From: Chryseobacterium culicis
Lineage (GTDB): Bacteria > Bacteroidota > Bacteroidia > Flavobacteriales > Weeksellaceae
Reading direction: 5' to 3'
Length of the DNA stretch: 64,000 bases
Assembly (NCBI RefSeq): GCF_002979755.1
Contig: NZ_PCPP01000001.1
Span: 590,665 to 654,664, forward strand
Both the position numbers and the translations under genes were made by a program. Shown here one piece after another: positions 53,182 to 62,083 of the stretch (its first letter is position 1; the number at the start of each line of letters is the position of its first letter). The notes under the pieces were generated by a model. The model made no database searches and was not told the origin of the DNA. It was given only the letters and a program-made list of their open reading frames with translations.

Positions 53182-55624
53182 TTATGATCAGAAAACGAAT
53201 CAATCATTTAATACTCATCTGGGAGAGTGGAACTATGAAATACCGCTATTGCTGTATCCTCTCATTGCGGAAAATAGTAAAGTGGAAGGTGTTGAGTTTA
53301 TTTCTGACAAAGAACAGGGAATCGTCCAGCTGCGTTATTTTTTCAATTTACTGGCAGACACCTATCAGCTGCATTACAAAAAAGCTTACTACGAACCTGT
53401 TAACACAATATTTGAGTTCCTGGAAGCGTTGCCCTACGATTCTTTCGTCTTGAATGCTACAGATGTTTTCAATATGAACGAAGAAAAGCACAAAGTTCAG
53501 GCAAAAGAATGGTTAGTTGAGATTCAGCAGAAAAGAAAATTATACAAGAAGGCTGTTGAAACCCAAAATCTCTCTTTGCTGGATTCTTTATTTTCACACA
53601 CAGGTTACTCCTCATTTCTTGAGATTTTACAAACCGACTGGATTAATTACGGTCTGGGATATTTTGAAGAACTTGCCTATAAAAAGGTAGCATCTTCAAT
53701 ATTTGAAAAAGACGGGAAATTTGGATTGAAGGATGCAAAGGGTGTTGTTTTGGTGCCATCTGTTTATGACGAGATTTTTGAGGCGGACTATCATCATAAC
53801 ATATCAGTGATTCAAAAAGAGGGACTGTTCGGTTACCTGCAAAGTGATGGAAAAGAACTGATTCCTCCCATTTATGAAGATGCCTTTGAGGTGTTTGATT
53901 TTGCTCTGGAGCCATTTGGTGAAGTAAAAGTGAACGGAAAGTCGGGTATTTTAAAAATTTACTCAAATACCTGGTTGGTTCCTGCTGATTATGATGCCGT
54001 TGAGAGGCTAGCGTATGGATTTTTAGGTGTAGAAATCGCCGGAAGATTTGGCGTTTACAGCGATGAAAACGGACTGATTATTCCTGTGGAAAGCGAAAAC
54101 GCCTATGAATATGATTATTTTCCGGAGCTGTTTTTTAGCAGACAGCAAGGAACCGGTAAGCGTAGATATTATACAAAAGAAGGGAATTATCTGGGCGATT
54201 TTGTAGAAGACAGCCTTTTAAAAACCAGCACCTGTTTTTGGGTAAAACCCAATAAATTCAATAAAAAAGGAAAGCTGATAGATGAAAATGGTAATACTAT
54301 AATAGACGAAGCAGATCAGTTGATTGTAATAGATAATTTTGATACACTGGCAGTTCGTAAAGATAAAAGCTGGAAGCTCTATGACCCTTCAAAACATCAG
54401 TTCTTATTAGAAAATGAAAGGATTACTAAAGTAAAAGCAATATCCAATGTCGGATATAAAAGCAATGTCTTTACTCTGGAAACCCAAAATGGATCAGGAC
54501 TTTTCGATGCTGAGCATGATATCTGGCTCATTGCTCCTCAATTTGAAATTAAGCAGATTCATTATTTGGAAAATGGATTTTTATCGGTTCAAAAAAATAA
54601 TGGCTATCAATTGTATGATTTTGAAAAGGGTTTATCAGCTGAAAAGTATGAATACATCTCTAATCCTTTGAATTATAGAAAGGAAGAAGGACTTTTGTTT
54701 TTGTATAAAGGAGAAAGCATGTTGAGAATGAATGAAGATAAATCTATTCAGCAGGTAGAAACTTCGGGGTATGGTACGATTTATCTGGATAGGTATTCCT
54801 TTAGAGGAAAAGATCTGGAACACTTTATTTCCTTTTATAATCGATGGAAAAATCAGGCAGGTAGCAATTCTGAACAATTTCTGGAGACAGAAGTCATTAA
54901 AAAACTGGCTTTTGATGCAAAGGACAATCAAAATTATCAGGAGGCATTGCGTCTGTTTCAGCTTTCTGCTCAGAAAAATGATGTGGATAGTTGGGTAGAA
55001 ATGGGTATTTTATATACAGATCCTGACATTGAAATGCTGTTTGATCCGCAAAAAGGCATGATGTATTATGAAAAAGCAGCCCAATACAATCATCCTGTGG
55101 CATGGAACAATATCGGAACCTTATATCACAATGGAATAGGATATTCTTTTAATATCAAAAAAGCCATTCAGGCATATGAAAAAGGTGCTGAACTAGGGGA
55201 TGGAATGGCTCTTACCAATTTAGGCGATTTGTATTATTTTGGAGAACATGTAATACAGGATTATGATAAAGCTTTGGCTTTTTATCAGAAGGCAGAGAAA
55301 AAGTATTACTACAATTACGATAAAATTTCAGAAATCTATTATCAGTTAAGAGATTATAAAAATCTTTTAGAGTATTTAAAGAAGGACTATGATCAATCTT
55401 ATTCAGGCATCTATTATGGGATTATCTATGAACATGGAATGGGAGTGAAAATTGATTTGAAGAAAGCGGTTAAATATTACGAACAGGCCAATGCTTACAG
55501 TGCCTACGAATACGCTACCCAACGTTTGCTGTATTATTATGGTAATGATTCCACCTTTAAAAATGAAAAGAAATTCCAGAAATGGAAATCTTTTGCTGAA
55601 GAAAATGGCTTTGAAACCAATTAA
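53156..55624 (+). CDS. WG-repeat and Sel1-repeat protein
   Basis: An 822-residue protein without signal peptide. Residues 1-160 form an N-terminal domain (RIYLYNYDQKTNQSFNTHLGEW) that I associate with flavobacterial WG-repeat proteins. WG-like beta repeats follow (FEKDGKFGLKDAKGVVLVP, QKEGLFGYLQSDGKELIPP and others to about 520). The C-terminal third has Sel1/TPR-like repeats (DPQKGMMYYEKAAQYNHPVAW, NIKKAIQAYEKGAELGDGMAL). Both repeat types bind proteins. The partner is unknown; a two-component pair follows after 60 bases. Confidence 0.85.
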   Translation: MAHRIYLYNYDQKTNQSFNTHLGEWNYEIPLLLYPLIAENSKVEGVEFISDKEQGIVQLRYFFNLLADTYQLHYKKAYYEPVNTIFEFLEALPYDSFVLNATDVFNMNEEKHKVQAKEWLVEIQQKRKLYKKAVETQNLSLLDSLFSHTGYSSFLEILQTDWINYGLGYFEELAYKKVASSIFEKDGKFGLKDAKGVVLVPSVYDEIFEADYHHNISVIQKEGLFGYLQSDGKELIPPIYEDAFEVFDFALEPFGEVKVNGKSGILKIYSNTWLVPADYDAVERLAYGFLGVEIAGRFGVYSDENGLIIPVESENAYEYDYFPELFFSRQQGTGKRRYYTKEGNYLGDFVEDSLLKTSTCFWVKPNKFNKKGKLIDENGNTIIDEADQLIVIDNFDTLAVRKDKSWKLYDPSKHQFLLENERITKVKAISNVGYKSNVFTLETQNGSGLFDAEHDIWLIAPQFEIKQIHYLENGFLSVQKNNGYQLYDFEKGLSAEKYEYISNPLNYRKEEGLLFLYKGESMLRMNEDKSIQQVETSGYGTIYLDRYSFRGKDLEHFISFYNRWKNQAGSNSEQFLETEVIKKLAFDAKDNQNYQEALRLFQLSAQKNDVDSWVEMGILYTDPDIEMLFDPQKGMMYYEKAAQYNHPVAWNNIGTLYHNGIGYSFNIKKAIQAYEKGAELGDGMALTNLGDLYYFGEHVIQDYDKALAFYQKAEKKYYYNYDKISEIYYQLRDYKNLLEYLKKDYDQSYSGIYYGIIYEHGMGVKIDLKKAVKYYEQANAYSAYEYATQRLLYYYGNDSTFKNEKKFQKWKSFAEENGFETN

Positions 55625-55684
55625 CCGTATTTACCTATATTTGCGTTCTTTACAATATGACAACTTAATAAAGATAAGGGTTTG

Positions 55685-57892
55685 ATGCACAGGTTATTAT
55701 TGATATTTGCTTTATTTGTTTTTCCGTTTTTTGTTCAGGCACAGGATGTTTTAAGCAAGTTAGAAAGGGAATACAGCCATGCCTCAAACAATACGGTTGA
55801 ACAGCTTAATCTGGCTCCCAAATATGCGACTGCCTTATTTTTTCATAACCTCAAACCTAAGTCTTACCAGATTTTAGCCACCAACATTTCCCTTGCTGCA
55901 AAGCAGGCAGATGGAAAGTATGCCACCATATTATACGCGGTGCAAGCCATGAATTATCGGCTGGATAATAAAACAGCTGAGTCTTCAAAAAGTCTTGACA
56001 TGGCAAAGGCATATAGTTTAAAAACGAATAATAATGAGGCTAAAGGCTATTTTAATTACGCTAAAGGCTGGATTCTGATCCGCAATAATAAAACAACTGA
56101 TGCCGTTGCTGCTTATTTAAAAGCGATCGAATATTATGAAAATGCTCCAACAACCTCTACACTGTATGGGAGATTTGGTAACGTAGCGAAAGAATTGTCC
56201 ACTATTTATTCCAACCTCAATGAGTACCAGCTGGAAGAGAAATACAGCAAACAGTTTTTGTTGTTAGCATCGAAACAAAATGATCCCAACCTTATCTTCG
56301 ATGCCTACATGAGAATGGGCTATGTGTATGAACAAAAATATACGCAAAACCCATCCAATACGGAGCTGAGAGATAAAACAGAGCAATATTATTTGCAGGC
56401 TATCACGACTTTCAATAAAAATAAAGACAGGATGCTTAACAGGAGCAGTCTTTCCTATGCAGCGATCAATTTAGCCAATCTGTATACTGGTTTCGACAGT
56501 GATAAGGCAAGGCATTATGCCCAGTTAGCTAATAAAGTGAGTCTGGAAACTGGGGACGCTATTCATATTGCTTCTTCATTCGGGATTCTGGCAGAGCTGG
56601 CCATACAGGATAAAAATTATGATTTAGCGAAGTCTTATTTTCTAAAAGCCTCTATGGAAATTGGGAAAAGTCCGGTGCGTGATCATAATATTGAATTATC
56701 TATTCTTGAATCATTATCCAGAATTAGCGAAGAACAGGGGAATTACCAGGAAGCACTCACTTACTATAAAAGTTATGTAGATCAATACAAAAGTGTTTAT
56801 GACCAGGAAAAACTGGATATTACCAAAAGATTAGAATCTCAATTTGATAAAGAGCGCCAGGAACAGAAATATATCAAGTTACAGCTGGAAAGCGACAAAA
56901 AAGCACAGGAAATTAAGTTGATCAACATCCTTCGGGCACAGCGTGAGCAGGTATATAACAACTTAAAACTGGTGGAAGAAAACCAACGTGAACGACTGAA
57001 GTTTTCAGAACTTGAATCCGAGAAAAAAGAACAGCAGCTTCGGTTGGCAAAACTGGAAACTCAACAGAAGAACAACGATATTAATAATTTTAAAAAGTTA
57101 CTGGCATTCAAAGAGAAGATCAATACTTATTATATCTTTTTTATCATCTTCTTTATTATTTTGATCCTCTTATTGCTGTATGCTTATCAACAACGTGCAA
57201 AATCTATTAAGAGAAGAGATGAACTGCATGCTTTGGCTATGGAAAAAGAGAAACAAAACTCAAAAATTTCTACGCTTACCGCATTGCTGGAAGGGCAGGA
57301 ACAGGAGCGTGGTCGTCTTGCCCGTGATCTTCATGATGGATTAGGAGGCCTGCTTTCAGGAACGAAACATCAGTTGTCTTATTTAAATCCTCATCAGTCC
57401 GAAAATATAGAGGAGGGAATTTCAAAATCAATTGATCAGATTGATGGCGCTGTAGAAGAGCTAAGAAGGGTTGCCCATAATTTAATGCCTGATTTATTAA
57501 TGAAATATGGTTTGGAAGTTGCAATTAAGGAATTTGCCTCCCGTATATCCAATAATGCATTAGACATTCACACTGAGTTTATCAATTACAGTAATTCCAT
57601 TTCACAGGAAAAGCAATTGATTATTTACAGGATCATTCAGGAATTGGTCAACAATGCGATAAAACATGCCAATACATCTGAAATTATTATTCAGATCAGC
57701 GAAGAAGAAAATCTATTAAACCTTACCGTAGAAGACAATGGTAAAGGTTTTGATCCCGCAGGATTAAATGCCAGAAAAACAGCTGGTTTTCATAATATAG
57801 AACTAAGAGTCCAATTTCTAAAAGGAACCATGAATATCACTTCTGAATTGAATATTGGTACCAGCATAGAACTTCAAATCCCTATGTATTAA
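55685..57892 (+). CDS. TPR sensor histidine kinase (NarL/HisKA_3 type)
   Basis: A 735-residue membrane kinase. A signal peptide (LLLIFALFVFPFFVQAQ) leads a periplasmic TPR-rich sensor (to about 400), a coiled coil and one TM helix (about 481-500). A HisKA_3 domain with H550 (RLARDLHDGLGGLLSG) and a HATPase domain (LVNNAIKHANTSEI, VEDNGKGFDP) end the protein. The start is ATG 55685, just after a TTG in frame. The response regulator gene starts two bases after its stop, making a cognate pair. Confidence 0.93.
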   Translation: MHRLLLIFALFVFPFFVQAQDVLSKLEREYSHASNNTVEQLNLAPKYATALFFHNLKPKSYQILATNISLAAKQADGKYATILYAVQAMNYRLDNKTAESSKSLDMAKAYSLKTNNNEAKGYFNYAKGWILIRNNKTTDAVAAYLKAIEYYENAPTTSTLYGRFGNVAKELSTIYSNLNEYQLEEKYSKQFLLLASKQNDPNLIFDAYMRMGYVYEQKYTQNPSNTELRDKTEQYYLQAITTFNKNKDRMLNRSSLSYAAINLANLYTGFDSDKARHYAQLANKVSLETGDAIHIASSFGILAELAIQDKNYDLAKSYFLKASMEIGKSPVRDHNIELSILESLSRISEEQGNYQEALTYYKSYVDQYKSVYDQEKLDITKRLESQFDKERQEQKYIKLQLESDKKAQEIKLINILRAQREQVYNNLKLVEENQRERLKFSELESEKKEQQLRLAKLETQQKNNDINNFKKLLAFKEKINTYYIFFIIFFIILILLLLYAYQQRAKSIKRRDELHALAMEKEKQNSKISTLTALLEGQEQERGRLARDLHDGLGGLLSGTKHQLSYLNPHQSENIEEGISKSIDQIDGAVEELRRVAHNLMPDLLMKYGLEVAIKEFASRISNNALDIHTEFINYSNSISQEKQLIIYRIIQELVNNAIKHANTSEIIIQISEEENLLNLTVEDNGKGFDPAGLNARKTAGFHNIELRVQFLKGTMNITSELNIGTSIELQIPMY

Positions 57893-57894
57893 AC

Positions 57895-58524
57895 ATGATA
57901 AAAGTAGCCATAACAGATGATCACCCACTTCTATTAGAAGGGTTGAAGAATATTTTAGGAAATAGTGATACGATAGATGTAGTAGATTGCTTCAGAAACG
58001 TTTCTGAGATGAATACAGGTCTTGCAAAACAAGAGGTCGACATTTTATTGCTGGACATCAATCTGGTAGATACCAACAGCATTGAACTGATTAAACCCTT
58101 AAAGAAAAAGTACGGCAACCTCCAGATTATTATCCTGAGTGTTCACAATGAACTGCCCGTAATTAACAGTACCCTGGCTGAAGGGGCTTTGGGATATATT
58201 CAAAAGAATGCCTCAGTTTCCGAAATCCTGGAAGGAATTACTGCTGTATATGCCGGGAACAGGTTTTTATGCTCTCAAACGAAGTCTGTTTTGGAGAAAA
58301 AATCAACGGATGGATTAAACCATGTTCCGAAATTAACACGAAGAGAAAAAGAAATTCTGGCTGAAGCCTCAAAAGGTTTGACAACCAATCAAATGGCGGA
58401 AAAGCTTTTCATCAGTCCGCATACTGTAGAAAGCCACAGAAAGAATCTTATTGAAAAATTTCAGACTTCTAATCTGAGTTCGGCCATAAAATTAGCCATA
58501 GAATACGGATTAATTATCGAATAA
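57895..58524 (+). CDS. LuxR/NarL-family response regulator
   Basis: A 209-residue regulator with an N-terminal receiver (DDHPLLLEG pocket, phosphoacceptor D54 in LLLDINLVD) and a C-terminal LuxR helix-turn-helix (LTRREKEILAEASKGLTTNQ, ISPHTVESHRKNLIEKF; about 143-209). It is expected to be phosphorylated by the TPR kinase directly upstream and to bind DNA. Target genes are unknown. A strong terminator follows. Confidence 0.95.
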   Translation: MIKVAITDDHPLLLEGLKNILGNSDTIDVVDCFRNVSEMNTGLAKQEVDILLLDINLVDTNSIELIKPLKKKYGNLQIIILSVHNELPVINSTLAEGALGYIQKNASVSEILEGITAVYAGNRFLCSQTKSVLEKKSTDGLNHVPKLTRREKEILAEASKGLTTNQMAEKLFISPHTVESHRKNLIEKFQTSNLSSAIKLAIEYGLIIE

Positions 58525-58537
58525 ATATTCAACCAGC

Positions 58538-58574
58538 AAAAAGGTCTGCTTACATCGCAAAGCAGACCTTTTTT
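58538..58574 (+). terminator. Terminator of the two-component operon
   Basis: AAAAAGGTCTGCTT (58538-58551) pairs with AAGCAGACCTTTTT (58560-58573), followed by T residues. Confidence 0.85.
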
Positions 58575-58601
58575 ATATAAATTTAAAATTAGGTGTAATT
58601 A

Positions 58602-59168
58602 TTAATCTTTGAATTTGAGTGCAGCCTGGAACAGGTTTTTCTTTCCTATTAAATCATACTCATCATTATATTCGGGCTGATACATTAATAGGAAAACCCT
58701 GCCGTCAAAATCCTTCAGATTGATAGGCTGATCCACCATAATATCATAAAACCTAGTAATAGTACGGGTAGCTGTCCATTGTTTTGCGTTGCCTTTAGGG
58801 TTTTTATCAAATCTATGGTCTTTTGCATCTGTATAATACCAGTAAGAAGGTGCAGAATCCATTAAAAACATTTCTTTGTCCTTGTTATACAATTCCTCCG
58901 CCATGCCTGTATTCTGAAACCATGGAACCTCAGTGTTCAAAAGACCCAGTGCTCCGGCATAAATATCTTTATTTGTGGTGGCTCCCACTAAAAAACCTTC
59001 CAGATTGTTAGAGGTAATCTCGAATAGGAAAGGGGATTTTTTCAGTTCATAAACATCATTGACAGGCTGAATTACTTTTCCGTCCTGTTTAACCACAACT
59101 TTTAACGATTGTGCGAAAGTCATAAAACTTAATAAACTAAAAAGGAGTGTCAAACTTAATTTTTTCAT
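58602..59168 (-). CDS. Exported hypothetical protein
   Basis: A 188-residue protein with a cleavable signal peptide (KKLSLTLLFSLLSFMTFAQ). The mature part is rich in aromatic residues (APSYWYYTDAKDHRFD) and beta-strand forming segments, with no recognised family. It is not a lipoprotein and lacks a sorting domain, so a periplasmic location is likely. It is monocistronic. The 309-base region upstream contains a repeat element. Confidence 0.78.
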   Translation of the reverse strand: MKKLSLTLLFSLLSFMTFAQSLKVVVKQDGKVIQPVNDVYELKKSPFLFEITSNNLEGFLVGATTNKDIYAGALGLLNTEVPWFQNTGMAEELYNKDKEMFLMDSAPSYWYYTDAKDHRFDKNPKGNAKQWTATRTITRFYDIMVDQPINLKDFDGRVFLLMYQPEYNDEYDLIGKKNLFQAALKFKD

Positions 59169-59269
59169 TGTATCTCTTTAAATAATTGCAGCAAAGATAT
59201 TAGACTTTATACCCATACGCACTGGCTGATTTCAGGGGTTTTTATTATTGAAATTGTTAAAATTTTTAT

Positions 59270-59400
59270 CTAATAAAACCATTAAGAAGAGCTTAAGAAA
59301 TAAAGTATAGTTAAGATGAATCATTCTTATCTTTAAGCTTAAAGCGAAACTTATCTTAATACTCTCAACATCTTAATACGATCTTAATGTTTCAAAATAT
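59270..59400. repeat. CTTAATGGT-family element, distant copy
   Basis: It has AAACCATTAAG at 59276 and, at the right, ATCTTAATGTTTC (59381), with internal TTAAGAT and CTTAAT motifs as in the his operon copies. It lies between two minus-strand exported-protein genes, 13 kb from the his operon. Confidence 0.65.
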
Positions 59401-59477
59401 AAAAGTTTACACAAGTTCATATTCCTTTAAATGTAAATTGTATTTTCATTGAGATCCTAATTCTCTCAGTTTTCTTA

Positions 59478-60548
59478 CTAAAACAGATCAGCTTTCAACT
59501 GTATTTTTATATAAGCCGTTTTTTGCTTTTTACCATTGGCTGAAGGAGAATTAAGGGGATAGACTTCTGCATAAAAGGTGTCATTAGCTGTCCAGAATGC
59601 CTTTTTTTCGTCTGCTATTTTGAAGTTGGTGAAATTTACATATAAAAGATTATCCTGTTTTTTGGTTTGCGGAAAATATTGAGAAATAAGAAAATCACTT
59701 CCCACATCATTATTGGAGGAGACAAAGGTAACCCAGCCTTTCGTAGGGAGAATTTGGGGATAACCATCTGTACCCAGTTCAAACATAACGGCATTTTTTA
59801 TTTGGTAAAAAGAGTAAAATGAATCTGCAACTTCGTCAGAATTTTCTTTGAAAACCTCCAGGTTTAAGTAAGGGGATCGCCCTACATATTCATTCGCAAG
59901 CGGTCCGGTTTCTGTAGATATATTTTCATGTTGGGTAATAACTTCTTCTCTGCCATTTTCTTTGTATACCCAGTTGTCATTCTGCAGTGTTATATTCGGA
60001 TTCTTCACCAATGTTTCATCGATTCTGTTTTTTGAGTTGGTTTTAAATTCCTGCTCTGAAATCTCAGTAATGGTACCGAATTTCTTAAAAGATTTATTCT
60101 TAAAATCACTAGACTTCTTAAATGTGCTGCTTCTGATCTCATAAAGATCCACACTATTTAAAGTAAGGGCAAATGCAGGCGTAAATTCTGATTTCAGGAC
60201 AAAAGCTTCAATGCTGTTCGAAATATTGTTATCAATACTGTAGTGAATAGAATAGAAGTCCTCAAACTCTTCAAATCCATAGTAATTATCGAGTTTATTA
60301 TAGGCCATTTTCAAATGGGCCGCATCTTTACCGGGAGTGACAAAAAACTGTATAGAATCCAGCTTGGTGAATAATTGAAAGGGTACATCCAGAACATTAT
60401 CAACTCCTTTTATTTTTTTGAAATCAGCCAGTGTTATTTTTTTTTGCTTAATTTCAGTTGTGGTTTTATCTGCGTCCGATGTTTTATTCTGTTGATTACA
60501 TCCTGCAAGAACTATCACGGATGATATAAAGATTGGAAAGATTTTCAT
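59478..60548 (-). CDS. Lipoprotein (hypothetical)
   Basis: A 356-residue lipoprotein. The start at 60548 (MKIFPIFISSVIVLAGCNQQ) places the lipobox LAGC at residues 14-17; longer in-frame openings add a non-signal segment. The mature region is lysine- and phenylalanine-rich with strand-forming segments and no known motif. It stands alone. A nearby plus-strand lipoprotein at 60707 is divergent from it. Confidence 0.78.
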   Translation of the reverse strand: MKIFPIFISSVIVLAGCNQQNKTSDADKTTTEIKQKKITLADFKKIKGVDNVLDVPFQLFTKLDSIQFFVTPGKDAAHLKMAYNKLDNYYGFEEFEDFYSIHYSIDNNISNSIEAFVLKSEFTPAFALTLNSVDLYEIRSSTFKKSSDFKNKSFKKFGTITEISEQEFKTNSKNRIDETLVKNPNITLQNDNWVYKENGREEVITQHENISTETGPLANEYVGRSPYLNLEVFKENSDEVADSFYSFYQIKNAVMFELGTDGYPQILPTKGWVTFVSSNNDVGSDFLISQYFPQTKKQDNLLYVNFTNFKIADEKKAFWTANDTFYAEVYPLNSPSANGKKQKTAYIKIQLKADLF

Positions 60549-60706
60549 TTTATATTTTTCCGCAAATGTATCTGTATTCAGGTCTGTAGCCAACAAAACC
60601 TTCTGATATAGGGAATAAATGGCTGAAAACAGGGATATATTGAACGGTAGATTTTGGAGAATTTTACAAAAACGATAACCCAGATATTATTAATTATTTA
60701 AAAAAG

Positions 60707-61267
60707 ATGAAAAACGTAATAACCAGCTTTTCAATGGTGATGATGTTGTTAGTTTCCTGTTCACCTACAACAGAAAAAAAAGTGAACAAGGCAGATTCTG
60801 CAAATGCAAAAGTACATCAGATTTCTACACCTGATCCGGCAAAGAATAAGGTCGTGAAATCAGAGATTCCTAATGATTTTTCAACATTAGTTCCTATTGA
60901 TGTATTGAATAGCAAGAGTACAGATGTGTATGAAAAATTTGGTATAGAGTTCTCGGGGAACTGTTATTCATGTGATTTGGCAAGCCTGTCCATAACAAAG
61001 AAGAAAATAATATGGACCAATGTTTGTGATGAAAAGGATACCTTTGAAACTAATGATTTCTCATTCTCCAATGACGGAAATAAAGCCATTTTTAAAACAT
61101 CAGAAAGAACTTATATTTTAACCCAAATAGATCAAGCACCCGTTTACGAACTGTCTGTAGAAGGGCAAAAACTGGATTTGAAAAACAAAAGAATATCCAA
61201 ATATTTTACCACCAAAAAAGCTTTACCTCTTTTTACAGAGCATGACTGTGGTGATTTTGAAGGATAA
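60707..61267 (+). CDS. Lipoprotein with conserved cysteine pattern (hypothetical)
   Basis: A 186-residue lipoprotein with lipobox LVSC (about residue 18). The mature part has a hydrophilic linker followed by a domain with CYSC, a later cysteine in NVCDEKD and one in EHDCGDFEG, which could form two disulfides outside the cytoplasm. No family is recognised. A 13-base-pair terminator hairpin follows its stop. Confidence 0.78.
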   Translation: MKNVITSFSMVMMLLVSCSPTTEKKVNKADSANAKVHQISTPDPAKNKVVKSEIPNDFSTLVPIDVLNSKSTDVYEKFGIEFSGNCYSCDLASLSITKKKIIWTNVCDEKDTFETNDFSFSNDGNKAIFKTSERTYILTQIDQAPVYELSVEGQKLDLKNKRISKYFTTKKALPLFTEHDCGDFEG

Positions 61268-61294
61268 CAAAACTCTGTAAATTTCTTTCTTAAA

Positions 61295-61351
61295 AATGAT
61301 TGTTGATCCGGGTGGTAGAGTAGTCTGAATCAACAATCATTAAATTTTTTT
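61295..61351 (+). terminator. Terminator of the cysteine-containing lipoprotein gene
   Basis: A perfect 13-base stem, 61295-61307 with 61329-61341 (AATGATTGTTGAT / ATCAACAATCATT), followed by an AAA and a T run. Confidence 0.8.
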
Positions 61352-61368
61352 CCCTAAAAATAGGAACA

Positions 61369-61397
61369 CAAAAAAACCTCAAATTGCTTTGAGGTTT
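61369..61397 (-). terminator. Terminator of infC
   Basis: AAACCTCAAA (61374-61383) pairs with TTTGAGGTTT (61388-61397) around TTGC; on the minus strand a U tract follows. It shows that transcription from thrS-infC ends here and does not continue to rpmI. Confidence 0.82.
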
Positions 61398-61418
61398 ATA
61401 TGTAAAATAATGATTTAA

Positions 61419-61979
61419 TTATTTTGCTGGTTTTTTAGGACTCATCATCATAATCATCCTTTTTCCTTCAAGTTTAGGAAGCTGGTCTACTTTACCCACG
61501 TGCTCCAATTCCTGAGCAAGTTTTAAAAGCAAAATTTCTCCCTGATCCTTAAAGATAATTGAACGTCCTTTAAAAAATACGTAGGTTTTTAATTTAGAAC
61601 CCTCTTCAAGGAATTTTTCAGCATGTTTCTTCTTGAATTCGTAATCGTGGTCATCAGTCTGAGGTCCGAAACGGATCTCTTTTACTACCACTTTTACCTG
61701 TTTAGCTTTAAGTTCCTTTTGTTTTTTCTTTTGCTCGTATAAGAATTTTTTATATTCCAATACTCTCGCAATAAATGGTTCTGCCTTGTCAGAAATTACT
61801 ACTAAATCCAATTCTTGTTCCGCAGCAATCTGTCTTGCTTTGTCAATTGGATAGATTCCTGGCTCTACGTTATCGCCCACTAAACGAAGCTCTCTCACAC
61901 GAATTTTATCGTTGATCAAGTGTAAGTCCTCTTGTACCGGACGTCTCTGTGGGCCCCTGTTGTTAAATCTTTGTGCTAT
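61419..61979 (-). CDS. infC: Translation initiation factor IF-3, with probable ATA start codon
   Basis: A 186-residue IF-3 with the N-domain ([14 protein letters not shown]) and the C-domain ([30 protein letters not shown]). Upstream of the TTG at 61919 the frame stays open and reads [20 protein letters not shown], a typical basic IF-3 leader. No ATG, GTG or TTG precedes it before an in-frame TAA; an ATA lies exactly before GCA at 61977-61979. IF-3 genes classically use AUU/AUC/AUA starts for autoregulation, so ATA is the likely start. It lies downstream of thrS. Confidence 0.93.
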   Translation of the reverse strand: MAQRFNNRGPQRRPVQEDLHLINDKIRVRELRLVGDNVEPGIYPIDKARQIAAEQELDLVVISDKAEPFIARVLEYKKFLYEQKKKQKELKAKQVKVVVKEIRFGPQTDDHDYEFKKKHAEKFLEEGSKLKTYVFFKGRSIIFKDQGEILLLKLAQELEHVGKVDQLPKLEGKRMIMMMSPKKPAK

Positions 61980-62034
61980 TGTATTATAATTTTATTGGTT
62001 AATTACTTAATTTAATTGATTCAAATATTTAAAA

Positions 62035-62067
62035 TTGAAGGATTCTGTTAATTTTTAAATCCTTCAA
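62035..62067 (-). other. Stem-loop between thrS and infC
   Basis: TTGAAGGAT (62035-62043) pairs with ATCCTTCAA (62059-62067). On the minus strand it lies just past the thrS stop and is followed by a weak U-rich stretch. It may be a leaky terminator or processing site. Confidence 0.5.
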
Positions 62068-62083
62068 TCTTTTAATTTTAAAT

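Noticed and set aside
61917..61919. TTG at 61919 as the infC start
   Set aside because: It falls inside the conserved IF-3 sequence (HLINDKIRV) and would remove a typical basic N-terminal tail that is in frame upstream.
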